Positions 17,909 through 25,664 of a DNA stretch of 64,000 nucleotides are shown piece by piece. Positions within the stretch are counted from its first letter, which is position 1, and each line of letters begins with the position of its first letter. Made by a program: the position numbers and the translations under genes. The DNA is from Rubripirellula lacrimiformis (GTDB lineage: Bacteria; Planctomycetota; Planctomycetia; Pirellulales; Pirellulaceae). The DNA lies in assembly GCF_007741535.1 (NCBI RefSeq), contig NZ_CP036525.1, forward strand, positions 1,612,001-1,676,000. Direction: 5' to 3'. A model generated the notes under the pieces. The model ran no database searches. It was given only the letters and a program-made list of their open reading frames with translations, and was not told where the DNA came from.

Positions 17909-18631
17909 TCAGGGATCGGTCACGAACCGGTACCCGGCATCACGGATGGTCAGCAAGTGAATCGGCGTGGTGCTATCGGGTTCGATGATCTTTCGCAGTC
18001 TGGCGATGAATTGATCCACCGCTCGGGTCTGCAGGTTGCCCGAAATTTCCCAGACTTCGCTTAGCAGTTCGTTGCGGCTGATGACGCGGCCCTGATTCTG
18101 GACAAAGTAGTGCAACAGTCTCAGTTCTTTGGGGGTCATGCGAACCAGTTCCCCATCGACTTTGACTTCGTGAGTCTCGAAGTTGGCTTCGACGTTCCCG
18201 AAGACCGCTTCGGTGATGGTTTCGTGAATTCGTTTGGGGGGTGGTGCGGAGGTCGCACGGCTGCTGGTCTGCAGCAGGTTCTTGATGCGGCTAAGCAATT
18301 CGTCCAATTCGAACGGCTTGCTCATGTATTGGCTGGCGCCGACATCAAATCCGCGAGTTCGATCCTCGGCCAAGGTGCGTGCGGAAAGCATCAGGACGGG
18401 AGTGGTGATTCCAGCGTCGCGGATGGTTTCGCAAACCGTGTACCCGCTCATCCCGGGCAGCATCAGGTCCAGCACGATCAGTTGGATCGATTCATTGGCA
18501 CTGTCGACGATCCGCAGTGCGGTCGGTCCGTCTTCGACCAAGGTGACACGATAGCCCTCGGCTTCGAGGTTGTATTTGATACCGACGCCGAGGTGCTTTT
18601 CGTCTTCGACAACTAAAATATGGCAACGCAT
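17909..18631 (-). CDS. OmpR/PhoB-family response regulator
   Basis: A 240-aa regulator with an N-terminal receiver domain: the acidic pair Glu9-Asp10, phosphoacceptor Asp55 in LIVLDLMLPG, and the conserved Lys of MSKPFELDEL. A linker rich in Ser, Ala and Pro leads to a winged-helix DNA-binding domain from about residue 140, with MTPKELRLLHYFVQNQG and the recognition region TRAVDQFIARLRKII. It is the partner of the histidine kinase encoded 41 bases upstream on the same strand, so the two are co-transcribed kinase first. The divergently transcribed ABC transporter genes starting at 19855 are a reasonable candidate target. Confidence 0.93.
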   Translation of the reverse strand: MRCHILVVEDEKHLGVGIKYNLEAEGYRVTLVEDGPTALRIVDSANESIQLIVLDLMLPGMSGYTVCETIRDAGITTPVLMLSARTLAEDRTRGFDVGASQYMSKPFELDELLSRIKNLLQTSSRATSAPPPKRIHETITEAVFGNVEANFETHEVKVDGELVRMTPKELRLLHYFVQNQGRVISRNELLSEVWEISGNLQTRAVDQFIARLRKIIEPDSTTPIHLLTIRDAGYRFVTDP

Positions 18632-18672
18632 GTTTATTGCTGTGGGGTCATTCGCGGGTGGGATTCAATACG

Positions 18673-19626
18673 CTAGCCGTCAACCGAGGCGGGGGGAACG
18701 ACCCCTTTCAGGGTCACTTCGAACTCGGTGCCCTGCCCTGCGGGACGATCGCAGACCCGCACCGTCCCCCCGATCGCCTTGGCGACCGTTCGAACCAAGT
18801 ACAGCCCCAACCCGGTGCCCGGCGTGCTGCGTTCCAGTTCGTTGCCCAGTCGGACAAAGCGGCCAAAGATCTTTCGATGTTGGTTGGCGGGGATGCCGCG
18901 TCCATTGTCGGTGATCGAAACCTTGACCTTGCCATCGGCGTTTGTTTCGGTGGTGATCACGACTTTGGGTGGCGATCCGCCGTATTTAACCGCGTTGTCA
19001 ATCAAGTTGCGAAATAGGATTTCCAGCTGCACCAATTGGCTGCTGATGGTAATTTCAGCTGAACGCAGTTCTACCGTCTCCGGTGGCAGTCGGTAACGCA
19101 TGCATGCCGCTGCCCCGCATTGGGCTAGCAGTTCGTCCAACCGAATCTGTTCGTCATCGGCCGGTTCGATGCCGCGTTCGATCCGGGCGGCGTCCAGCAG
19201 GTGGTTGATCAGCGAATCCAGCCGTTCGACGTCATCCAGCATGAATCGGTGAAAGTCTTGGCGTTGCTGTTCGTCGACCGTCCGCCGGGTCATCGTTTGT
19301 AGATACAGTTTCAAGGACGCGATCGGGCTCTTCAATTCGTGGGTGACAGCGTCGATAAAGTTCGATTGGCGACGGTTCAGGTTGAACGCTTTGACGGTCA
19401 GCGTCAGATACGCGATCACACCGGCCAAGACGCCGGCGATCAAAAGCGTTCCGGTGGCCAAAATCGTGCCAAATACGGCTCGCGATCCCAGATTGCCGGT
19501 GGCGGCCAACACGTTGCCCAGGATCCAGACGCCAGCCAGAACGACCACCATGACGATCATCACCACGCCCAGGGTGATGGGGGCACGTAGCGAAATGGGC
19601 GAACGGAGCGATCGGCGCTCGGACAT
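18673..19626 (-). CDS. Sensor histidine kinase
   Basis: This 317-aa kinase has two N-terminal transmembrane helices (about residues 17-40 and 51-75) separated by only some 10 residues. It therefore has almost no periplasmic sensing domain and may sense within the membrane or through a partner. The HisKA domain has the phosphoacceptor His96 in FIDAVTHELKSPI. The HATPase domain shows the N box LFRNLIDNAVKYG, the G1 box DNGRGIP and the G2 box GTGLGLYLV. A minimal extracytoplasmic loop next to an ABC transporter recalls Bce-type intramembrane-sensing kinases that signal with a transporter, but the permease here is of ABC-2 type. The gene precedes the response regulator and diverges from the transporter operon. 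Confidence 0.92.
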   Translation of the reverse strand: MSERRSLRSPISLRAPITLGVVMIVMVVVLAGVWILGNVLAATGNLGSRAVFGTILATGTLLIAGVLAGVIAYLTLTVKAFNLNRRQSNFIDAVTHELKSPIASLKLYLQTMTRRTVDEQQRQDFHRFMLDDVERLDSLINHLLDAARIERGIEPADDEQIRLDELLAQCGAAACMRYRLPPETVELRSAEITISSQLVQLEILFRNLIDNAVKYGGSPPKVVITTETNADGKVKVSITDNGRGIPANQHRKIFGRFVRLGNELERSTPGTGLGLYLVRTVAKAIGGTVRVCDRPAGQGTEFEVTLKGVVPPASVDG

Positions 19627-19854
19627 GAATGGTTCTGGGGCTGATAGAGAGTGGGCGGGTTGGCGTCCGGACGGGTTTAGGTCCAGATCGGCAGGTCTGG
19701 ATTTCAGGCAGCGGTCCGACGGTCGGGCGAAAAATTATGGGATTCGAAAACGAAAATGCCCCTTCTGGGCCTGACGTTGGGGCGGACTGTCGCAATAATG
19801 AAACATCACAGGCGGACAGACTTCCCTAGATGTGTCGGTTTTGGAGAACCACCG

Positions 19855-20301
19855 ATGAGCGCCGATACACGCACGCGACGCTTTCCCGAACGAACGATTC
19901 GGCAGGTCCGTCTCGATTGTACCCGGGGTTTGATCCGAGCTCGGTTCTGCCCGGATCGCAGTGAAGTGATTCAATTGCGATGCATCGACGATCGCCTGGA
20001 ATCGGACGACGCCTTCGGCAACCAATTGTGGTACTTCGAAGGGGTGGGCGTTGATAGTCGCGATCATCGGCACAACGTTTATGGAGTCGTGGAATACTCG
20101 TTGCAGTTCGGACTGCACGAACTGGTCGAAGACGGTGTCTTTGAAACCGAGCATCAACGCGAACGGTTTCGGCATCTTTACGAACAAGAGGTCGATCGCC
20201 CGTCTTGGCGTCACCCAGCCCATCGTTGGTTGGCCGCGGGATTGATCGCGGTCACATCGGTCTGGTTAGCGTTTCTCCTTGTTCGCAATTTTGCCGCGTG
20301 A
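19855..20301 (+). CDS. Hypothetical protein with C-terminal membrane helix
   Basis: I do not recognise this 148-aa protein. The first 115 residues are hydrophilic with mixed charge and no signal peptide. A single hydrophobic helix near the end (WLAAGLIAVTSVWLAFLLV) would make it a tail-anchored inner-membrane protein with a cytoplasmic domain. ATG 19855 was chosen because GGAG at 19842-19845 precedes it. The gene overlaps the ABC ATPase by four bases (GTGA), so the two are translationally coupled. It is probably an accessory of the transporter, or a link to the divergent kinase. Confidence 0.75.
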   Translation: MSADTRTRRFPERTIRQVRLDCTRGLIRARFCPDRSEVIQLRCIDDRLESDDAFGNQLWYFEGVGVDSRDHRHNVYGVVEYSLQFGLHELVEDGVFETEHQRERFRHLYEQEVDRPSWRHPAHRWLAAGLIAVTSVWLAFLLVRNFAA

Positions 20302-21362
20302 TTGAATCCACCTCGCATTTGGACCCATCGTCGCATTCATCCAAGACGGCGCCTGCGATCGTTGACGTCCGCGGCTTGGAAAAGACCTATTCGACTTTGT
20401 CGGTCCGTGGTCGCAAACAGGTTCACGCCCTGCGGGGTGTGTCGCTGGAAGCCAGACCCGGCGATGTGTTTGGGTTGCTAGGCCCCAACGGTGCCGGCAA
20501 GACGACGATGATCAAAATCCTGTTGGGCGTCGTCAAGCCGTCGGGCGGTTCGGCGTCCCTGTTCGGACAACCGGTGGGCAGCAGTGCGGCTCGTCAACGC
20601 GTGGGCTATCTGCCCGAATCTTTGCGAGTCGATCTGCACCATACGGCGCGGTCGGCTCTGCGCTACTACGGGCGACTGAGCCGGATGAATTCGGCCGACA
20701 TCCAACGCCGCAGTGACGAACTGTTGGAATTGGTCGGGCTGCAAGGACGTGATCAAGAATCCGTCCGACGTTTCAGCAAAGGCATGTACCAGCGGCTGGG
20801 GCTAGCGCAGGCGTTGATGCATGATCCCGACCTGTTGGTGTTGGACGAACCGACCGACGGATTGGATCCCGTTGGTCGCAATGAAGTCCGCAAAGTCATC
20901 GAACGTTTGCGTGATTTGGGAAAGACCATCTTCCTGAACAGCCATATCTTGCAAGAAGTCGAAATGGTGTGCACGCGAGTGGCGATCATGGCGGGCGGGC
21001 AACTGCTGGCGATCGGTCCGATCGACGAACTCGCGTCGCCCGGCGATGCATCCAACCTGTTCTTTGACGTGCGTTTGGAAGGCGACCCCGACGAAATCAT
21101 ACCCATCGTAGCCGATGCGGTTTCGCCATCGGATCGATCGACGTTGTCAGTGGCGGCGCGTCGCAGCGGCGAAGCGACGCACCGGATCACGATGGGGGCC
21201 GCCGATCAAATGGCGGTCGATCGAGTGGTCGACGCACTGCGTGGGCGCGGCGTGTCGATCGTGCGTTTGGAAAACAGACGCCCCAGTTTGGAAGACACGT
21301 TCATGCGATTGGTCGGTTCGGCCGCAGCCTCGCAACGACCAGAACCCGGGCAACAATTCTGA
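20298..21362 (+). CDS. ABC transporter ATP-binding protein
   Basis: This 354-aa ATPase has Walker A GPNGAGKTT, signature RFSKGMYQRLG (a degenerate LSGGQ of the kind seen in drug/Nod-type exporters), Walker B LLVLDEPTDGLDP and the H-loop NSHILQE. A C-terminal domain of about 110 residues, typical of ABC-2 exporter ATPases, follows. The start is the GTG at 20298, which overlaps the stop of the preceding gene. The stop overlaps the ATG of the permease by one base (TGATG), so the subunits are coupled. With the permease it should form an exporter of the ABC-2 type. The substrate is unknown. Confidence 0.93.
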   Translation: MIESTSHLDPSSHSSKTAPAIVDVRGLEKTYSTLSVRGRKQVHALRGVSLEARPGDVFGLLGPNGAGKTTMIKILLGVVKPSGGSASLFGQPVGSSAARQRVGYLPESLRVDLHHTARSALRYYGRLSRMNSADIQRRSDELLELVGLQGRDQESVRRFSKGMYQRLGLAQALMHDPDLLVLDEPTDGLDPVGRNEVRKVIERLRDLGKTIFLNSHILQEVEMVCTRVAIMAGGQLLAIGPIDELASPGDASNLFFDVRLEGDPDEIIPIVADAVSPSDRSTLSVAARRSGEATHRITMGAADQMAVDRVVDALRGRGVSIVRLENRRPSLEDTFMRLVGSAAASQRPEPGQQF

Positions 21363-23749
21363 TGCGACCATATTTTGCTGTGATCGGGGATTCGTTTCAC
21401 GCCGCCCTTTCGTCGCGTGTCCTGTGGGTCGCCTTTGTCGCGATCTGGTTGCTGCTGGCATTCCTTTCGCCGATCGGGTGCCGCGAAGACTACACGACAG
21501 ACTTTCGCGGCCAGGATTTTCATAACGGGACGCGAATGAAGGCGATGCTGGCCCAAGGGTTGGTGGATCCCGATTCGCAGTCGGCCCCGATCGGGCGCAT
21601 CGCGGCCGCGATGCCAGAAGATTTGCGACGGCAATTGAAACGAGTGGGCGAAGGCGACGAGGTTCGGATTCGATTGTCGGTGCTGGCCGACGCGCTGAAC
21701 GAATTGCTGGTCGACCAATCCTGGTACGACGCGGCAGCTTGGAAATCGACGCTGCGGCTGCGGGAACTACGCGATTTGGACGAAACCCTTGAAGGCGATT
21801 TGACCGATTCATTGGATCGACGCCGGGCCCGATTGCGGATCGAAGCGGCGATGCCCGGCGTGTTCGAATCGCGGTCATCGCGGTCGATGTATCTGACCTA
21901 CGCAGGCATGGATTTTCCCGCCAACTTGGCCGTGGACAAGACACAGTTTCAAACGTTGATCAATCAATGGGTGCTGCCAACGATCATCAACTGGTTGTTG
22001 GGATTCGTGTTGATCTTTTTGGGGATCCTGGTCACCGCTTCGATCATTCCCGACATGTTGCAGCCGGGGTCGTTGCACTTATTGCTTAGCAAGCCGGTGT
22101 CGCGATCGCTGTTGTTGATCAGCAAGTTCATCGGTGGTTGCGCCTTTGTGCTGCTATGTGTCACCCAATTGGTCTTGGGGCTGTATCTGGTCGCGGGGCT
22201 GCGTTTGGACATCTGGAACGCCCGGCTGTTGTGGTGTATCCCGGTTTCGGTGTTCCTGTTTTCGGTTTTTTACAGCGTTTCGACACTCGCCGGATTGCGT
22301 TGGCGTTCGCCGATCTTGGCGATCGGAGTGACCACCATTTTTGGTGCGATCTGTTTGGTGACCGGGGTGATCGGAGGGCTATTCGATGGGCTGGTGACGC
22401 GTCCGGATCGGTTGCAGCACATGGTGACCGCCGGTGGCAATCTATTCGCATCCACTCGCGGTGGCGGTCTGGTCCGCCATGACGCCGACGAAAATCGTTG
22501 GGTCGAACTTTTCGAAAGCGACGCGATGAACCAGGACCGAGTTGTGCCGCCGGTCAGGCTGGATGACGACACGATCGTGACCGCGCGAGTGCGTGGTGGA
22601 CGCTTCAATCCGTTCGGTTCGGGGGCGCTGGATTTGTTGGTGCTCCATCAAGCGGACGAATGGGTGCCCGAGCCAAGCGTGCGATTGCCGACGGCCACCA
22701 GCTGGTTGTATGCCAGCGGTCCGGATTCTGTTTTGGCGATGAACACCGGCGACCTGTTGATGACCAGCCGCAACCAGATCATGAAGGCCGCTGGCAAACG
22801 AGTATCCAACGAAGACACCGGCAGCGATTTGCCCCAGCTGGCCGCCGAAAAAGCCGATTCGTGGTTGTCCAAATTGTCGAACATGATGGGCGGTCAAACG
22901 GAAGGGTTTGCACCCGTTTTGCCAGAGGGGATGGCGATCACGCCGCCGAGAGCCATCGCGGTTGATCCACAGGGTGAATTTTTGGTGGTCATGGTGCGGG
23001 GGCGATTGGTGCGTTTGGACCGTCCGGATAGTCCAGTTGGCAATCAAGCCGAGGGCCAAACCGGACGTTGGTCCGAAACAGCCCAGCACGTGTTGGATGG
23101 CGAAGCGTCGCGGCGGGGAGTGATCGCCATCGAAGGGGATGTCCTGCTGCTCGCTCGCGCCGAGGATCCCATTTTATTGTTCGACGCTGAATCACTTCGG
23201 CCGATGACCACCGTAGAGGTTCCCGAGTCGATGATCGGCGTTGGGGCAGTCGGGTTGGGCGACGGTAAACGGTTCGCCTATCTGACCGGCGATGGGTATT
23301 GCCGATTGATTCGTCCGGTCGATGGCAATGCCGACGGGGAATCGAAGGGCTATGAAATCAGCCAGCCGATGGGGCCATCGGAAGTCGAGTCCGTCGCTTT
23401 TGATCGCCGTGATTCGCTGCTGTATTTGGCTCACCACACCGACCAAGTCGATATCTATTCGGTAGACGACTTGAAGGTGCAAACCCGTATCCGTCCGCTA
23501 TTGTCGCGCTGGCGGTGGGCCAATCGAATGGTCGTCACCCCGTTGCGAACGGTGATCCCACAAACGGGCGAATTGGGCGAAACGATCGCGGCCATGGTCA
23601 GCGGCCAATCGGCTATTTCGGTGTCCGAAAATTCCGAGGACGAAGAACTGGTTCGCTACAAAATCGCCCGGCCGGTGATCAGCTGTTCCGTGTTCATCGT
23701 CGTGATGCTGACGATCAGTTGTTACTACTTTTCGACACGCGACTTCTAA
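21362..23749 (+). CDS. ABC-2 type permease with large propeller-like insertion
   Basis: A 795-aa membrane protein. Membrane helices are predicted at about residues 20-38, 205-230, 250-281, 288-312, 316-344 and 773-791, the six-helix ABC-2 layout. The motif LQPGSLHLLLSKPVSRSLLL between helices 2 and 3 is typical. Helix 1 to 2 is joined by a loop of some 165 residues. Helix 5 to 6 is joined by some 430 residues of repeated short strands (for example AIAVDPQGEFLVVMVRGRL and LYLAHHTDQVDIYSVDDL), which looks like a beta-propeller. With the N-terminus inside, both loops would be periplasmic. Ordinary ABC-2 permeases have about 250-400 residues, so the insert doubles the size. It may sense or bind a ligand. 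Confidence 0.85.
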   Translation: MRPYFAVIGDSFHAALSSRVLWVAFVAIWLLLAFLSPIGCREDYTTDFRGQDFHNGTRMKAMLAQGLVDPDSQSAPIGRIAAAMPEDLRRQLKRVGEGDEVRIRLSVLADALNELLVDQSWYDAAAWKSTLRLRELRDLDETLEGDLTDSLDRRRARLRIEAAMPGVFESRSSRSMYLTYAGMDFPANLAVDKTQFQTLINQWVLPTIINWLLGFVLIFLGILVTASIIPDMLQPGSLHLLLSKPVSRSLLLISKFIGGCAFVLLCVTQLVLGLYLVAGLRLDIWNARLLWCIPVSVFLFSVFYSVSTLAGLRWRSPILAIGVTTIFGAICLVTGVIGGLFDGLVTRPDRLQHMVTAGGNLFASTRGGGLVRHDADENRWVELFESDAMNQDRVVPPVRLDDDTIVTARVRGGRFNPFGSGALDLLVLHQADEWVPEPSVRLPTATSWLYASGPDSVLAMNTGDLLMTSRNQIMKAAGKRVSNEDTGSDLPQLAAEKADSWLSKLSNMMGGQTEGFAPVLPEGMAITPPRAIAVDPQGEFLVVMVRGRLVRLDRPDSPVGNQAEGQTGRWSETAQHVLDGEASRRGVIAIEGDVLLLARAEDPILLFDAESLRPMTTVEVPESMIGVGAVGLGDGKRFAYLTGDGYCRLIRPVDGNADGESKGYEISQPMGPSEVESVAFDRRDSLLYLAHHTDQVDIYSVDDLKVQTRIRPLLSRWRWANRMVVTPLRTVIPQTGELGETIAAMVSGQSAISVSENSEDEELVRYKIARPVISCSVFIVVMLTISCYYFSTRDF

Positions 23750-23752
23750 CGG

Positions 23753-23790
23753 GCTGGCTGCGGTCCGCCTTGGGGGATGCCCCAGCCAGC
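23753..23790. terminator. Hairpin between convergent genes
   Basis: GCTGGCTG at 23753-23760 pairs with CAGCCAGC at 23783-23790. The loop can form an inner GGGG/CCCC stem. It lies in the 69-base gap between the permease and the propeller gene on the other strand. No T-run is present. Confidence 0.45.
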
Positions 23791-23818
23791 GATGGTTGCC
23801 GGTTGTCGTCCGGTCCGA

Positions 23819-25138
23819 TCATTTGCCGCCAACGCGGTACAGATTGCTTTTGGTTCGAATCAGCAAGGATTGTCCCAACGGCACTGGGCTGGCGACCGTG
23901 AACGGTTCGTCGTCGTCAAGTTCGTTGGACGCAACCACTTTGGGCTCGGGCGACGATAGTGGCCCGATCACGTGGGTGGTTCCGTCTTCGCCGGTGACGT
24001 ACAGATGATCGCCAGCGACCAATGGTGAACTGCTGAAACTGATCCGCGACTTGGGCACCTGGGTCGACCAAATCGTTTTGCCAGTCTGGATGTCTAGGCA
24101 GGACACCGTTCCGCGTGTTGTTTTGCCATCGCTAACCAGGTAGACACGGCCATCGCGGATCGCCGGTGTCGGTACATCGCTGCCGATGTCATCGCGGAAC
24201 CAGACAACGGCGTCTCGCTCGCGTCCGGCGGCTACCAGTTCGGCGTCGACCGTGGTCAGTGTTTCGCCGCGTGAATAAGGGCACACGATGTACTTGCCCT
24301 CGGCAGCAGGAGACGAGATCGAACGAAAGAACTTGTGGTTGGTCGGGTTGAAACCACCGACTTTGCCAAGCAGGTGACCGTCGTCGGCGGAATGCAGCGT
24401 CAGGTGGTCGGCGCCCAGCACGGCGATCGCCGGCTTGTCGCCAACGGTCACGGCGATCGGGGTCGAGTAGCTTTGGGCGGCTTCCTCGGGGGCACCTAGC
24501 ATCCGGTCCTGCTTCCAAAGTTCATCGCCGCTGTTGCGGTCAAAGGCGACCAAATAGCTTGGTCCCGACTGCATCACCGCGACGACGACGGCCGACTTGG
24601 TCAACATGGGCGACGATCCCAGGTCCCACCACAACGTGTCTTCGCCGTAGAGGTCCTGCAAATTGACCTGCCATACGATCTTTCCGTCGCTGCTGACACA
24701 GCCCAGATCACCGCTGCGGAAGTAAGCGATGATTTGATCGCCATCGACAACCGGCGACGGGTTGCTGCCACCACCCTTTTTGTGCTTGTTCCCGCGGTCG
24801 GGGCCCATTTCTGTTTGCCATTGGATTTGGCCGCTGTTGGTGTCGATCGCCATCAACACGTTTTGGCCTTCGATTCCGGAGGTCAGGTAGGCCGTTTGAC
24901 CGGCGACCACCGGCGTGCTGCTTCCTTTGCCCGGCAACGGGGTCTTCCATGCGATCCCATCGGATTCGTTCCATTCCAGCGGGAAATCGGTGCCCTCGGC
25001 AACACCGTTCTGGGAACTGCCACGCCATTGTGGCCAACTTCCATCGGCATGGGCGGATTGCCAGTCCAAGCAACCCGCGATGACGATGGTCGCTATGGCA
25101 ACCGGGCGAATAATGGACGAAAGGAAAGTCAGGTTCAT
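23819..25138 (-). CDS. PQQ-like beta-propeller protein, exported, possible lipoprotein
   Basis: A 439-aa protein with repeats of the form GxxxWxTP and GxLYVTGEDG, for example PQWRGSSQNG, GIAWKTPLPGKGSSTPVV and TIWSTQVPKSRISFSSSPLV. This is the PQQ-binding-like propeller (PQQ_2) frequent in planctomycetes, usually without evidence of PQQ binding. The N-terminus has a signal sequence ending IVIAGC, which would fit a lipobox with Cys as residue +1. It would then be anchored on the outer face of a membrane. It converges with the ABC permease gene and diverges from the TPR gene. Enzymatic activity cannot be inferred. Confidence 0.85.
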   Translation of the reverse strand: MNLTFLSSIIRPVAIATIVIAGCLDWQSAHADGSWPQWRGSSQNGVAEGTDFPLEWNESDGIAWKTPLPGKGSSTPVVAGQTAYLTSGIEGQNVLMAIDTNSGQIQWQTEMGPDRGNKHKKGGGSNPSPVVDGDQIIAYFRSGDLGCVSSDGKIVWQVNLQDLYGEDTLWWDLGSSPMLTKSAVVVAVMQSGPSYLVAFDRNSGDELWKQDRMLGAPEEAAQSYSTPIAVTVGDKPAIAVLGADHLTLHSADDGHLLGKVGGFNPTNHKFFRSISSPAAEGKYIVCPYSRGETLTTVDAELVAAGRERDAVVWFRDDIGSDVPTPAIRDGRVYLVSDGKTTRGTVSCLDIQTGKTIWSTQVPKSRISFSSSPLVAGDHLYVTGEDGTTHVIGPLSSPEPKVVASNELDDDEPFTVASPVPLGQSLLIRTKSNLYRVGGK

Positions 25139-25664
25139 GGCGGGATTCCGAAGGTGGATCGATTGGTGGGCTTTTCAAGCTTATCCCCAATCCGGGCGAA
25201 GGTGGAAGCCGAGACGGCCAATGTTCCAGCGAATTGGGTGGCCCCACCCAGTGGCTTTCGTGAGCAACAGGGAAACCAGAGCAGGGAAACAAGGGCAACC
25301 GCGACGACCGAGGTCGGCTAAGATCATAGCGTCGGCTAGAATGTGTATCGACAGACATGGTGGCAGGATTTGCCCAAAGACCTAACCTGGATGGAGCCGT
25401 GCCTGGCCTGGATGCGGGCGTGCCTGGATTGGGCCCCACGTGGATTGCGACCGATGCCTGCCCTGATTCGTTGTTCACCTTCCCCGACTTCGCTTCCACC
25501 CAAGTTTTCAAATGCATGCAGGGAATGATACCCGTGGAACGGCAAGACTTGACTTGGCTGGTCGATACCTCCGTATCGCCCGAAACATGGTCGCCCGAAA
25601 CATGGTTGCCCAAAACATGGTCGGCTGTCATCGCTGGGAATCGGGCTTGGTCACGGATCCTAGC
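25139..25664. other. Divergent intergenic region with imperfect repeats
   Basis: About 525 bases upstream of the propeller and TPR genes. It holds an imperfect 21-base repeat built on CCTGGATG (25386 and 25407, and a shorter third copy at 25423) and the 15-base tandem repeat listed separately. The plus frame stays open throughout, so the start of the TPR gene is uncertain. Confidence 0.45.
25577..25621 (+). repeat. 15-bp tandem repeat, three copies
   Basis: CGCCCGAAACATGGT occurs at 25577-25591 and 25592-25606, and a third copy, TGCCCAAAACATGGT (two changes), at 25607-25621. Each copy contains an ATG in frame with the TPR gene. The period is a multiple of three, so copy number changes would not shift frame. 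Confidence 0.85.

Noticed and set aside
24708-25631. 307-residue minus frame overlapping the propeller gene
   Set aside because: It overlaps a well supported gene in another frame, and its first part is translated 15-bp repeat and intergenic DNA.
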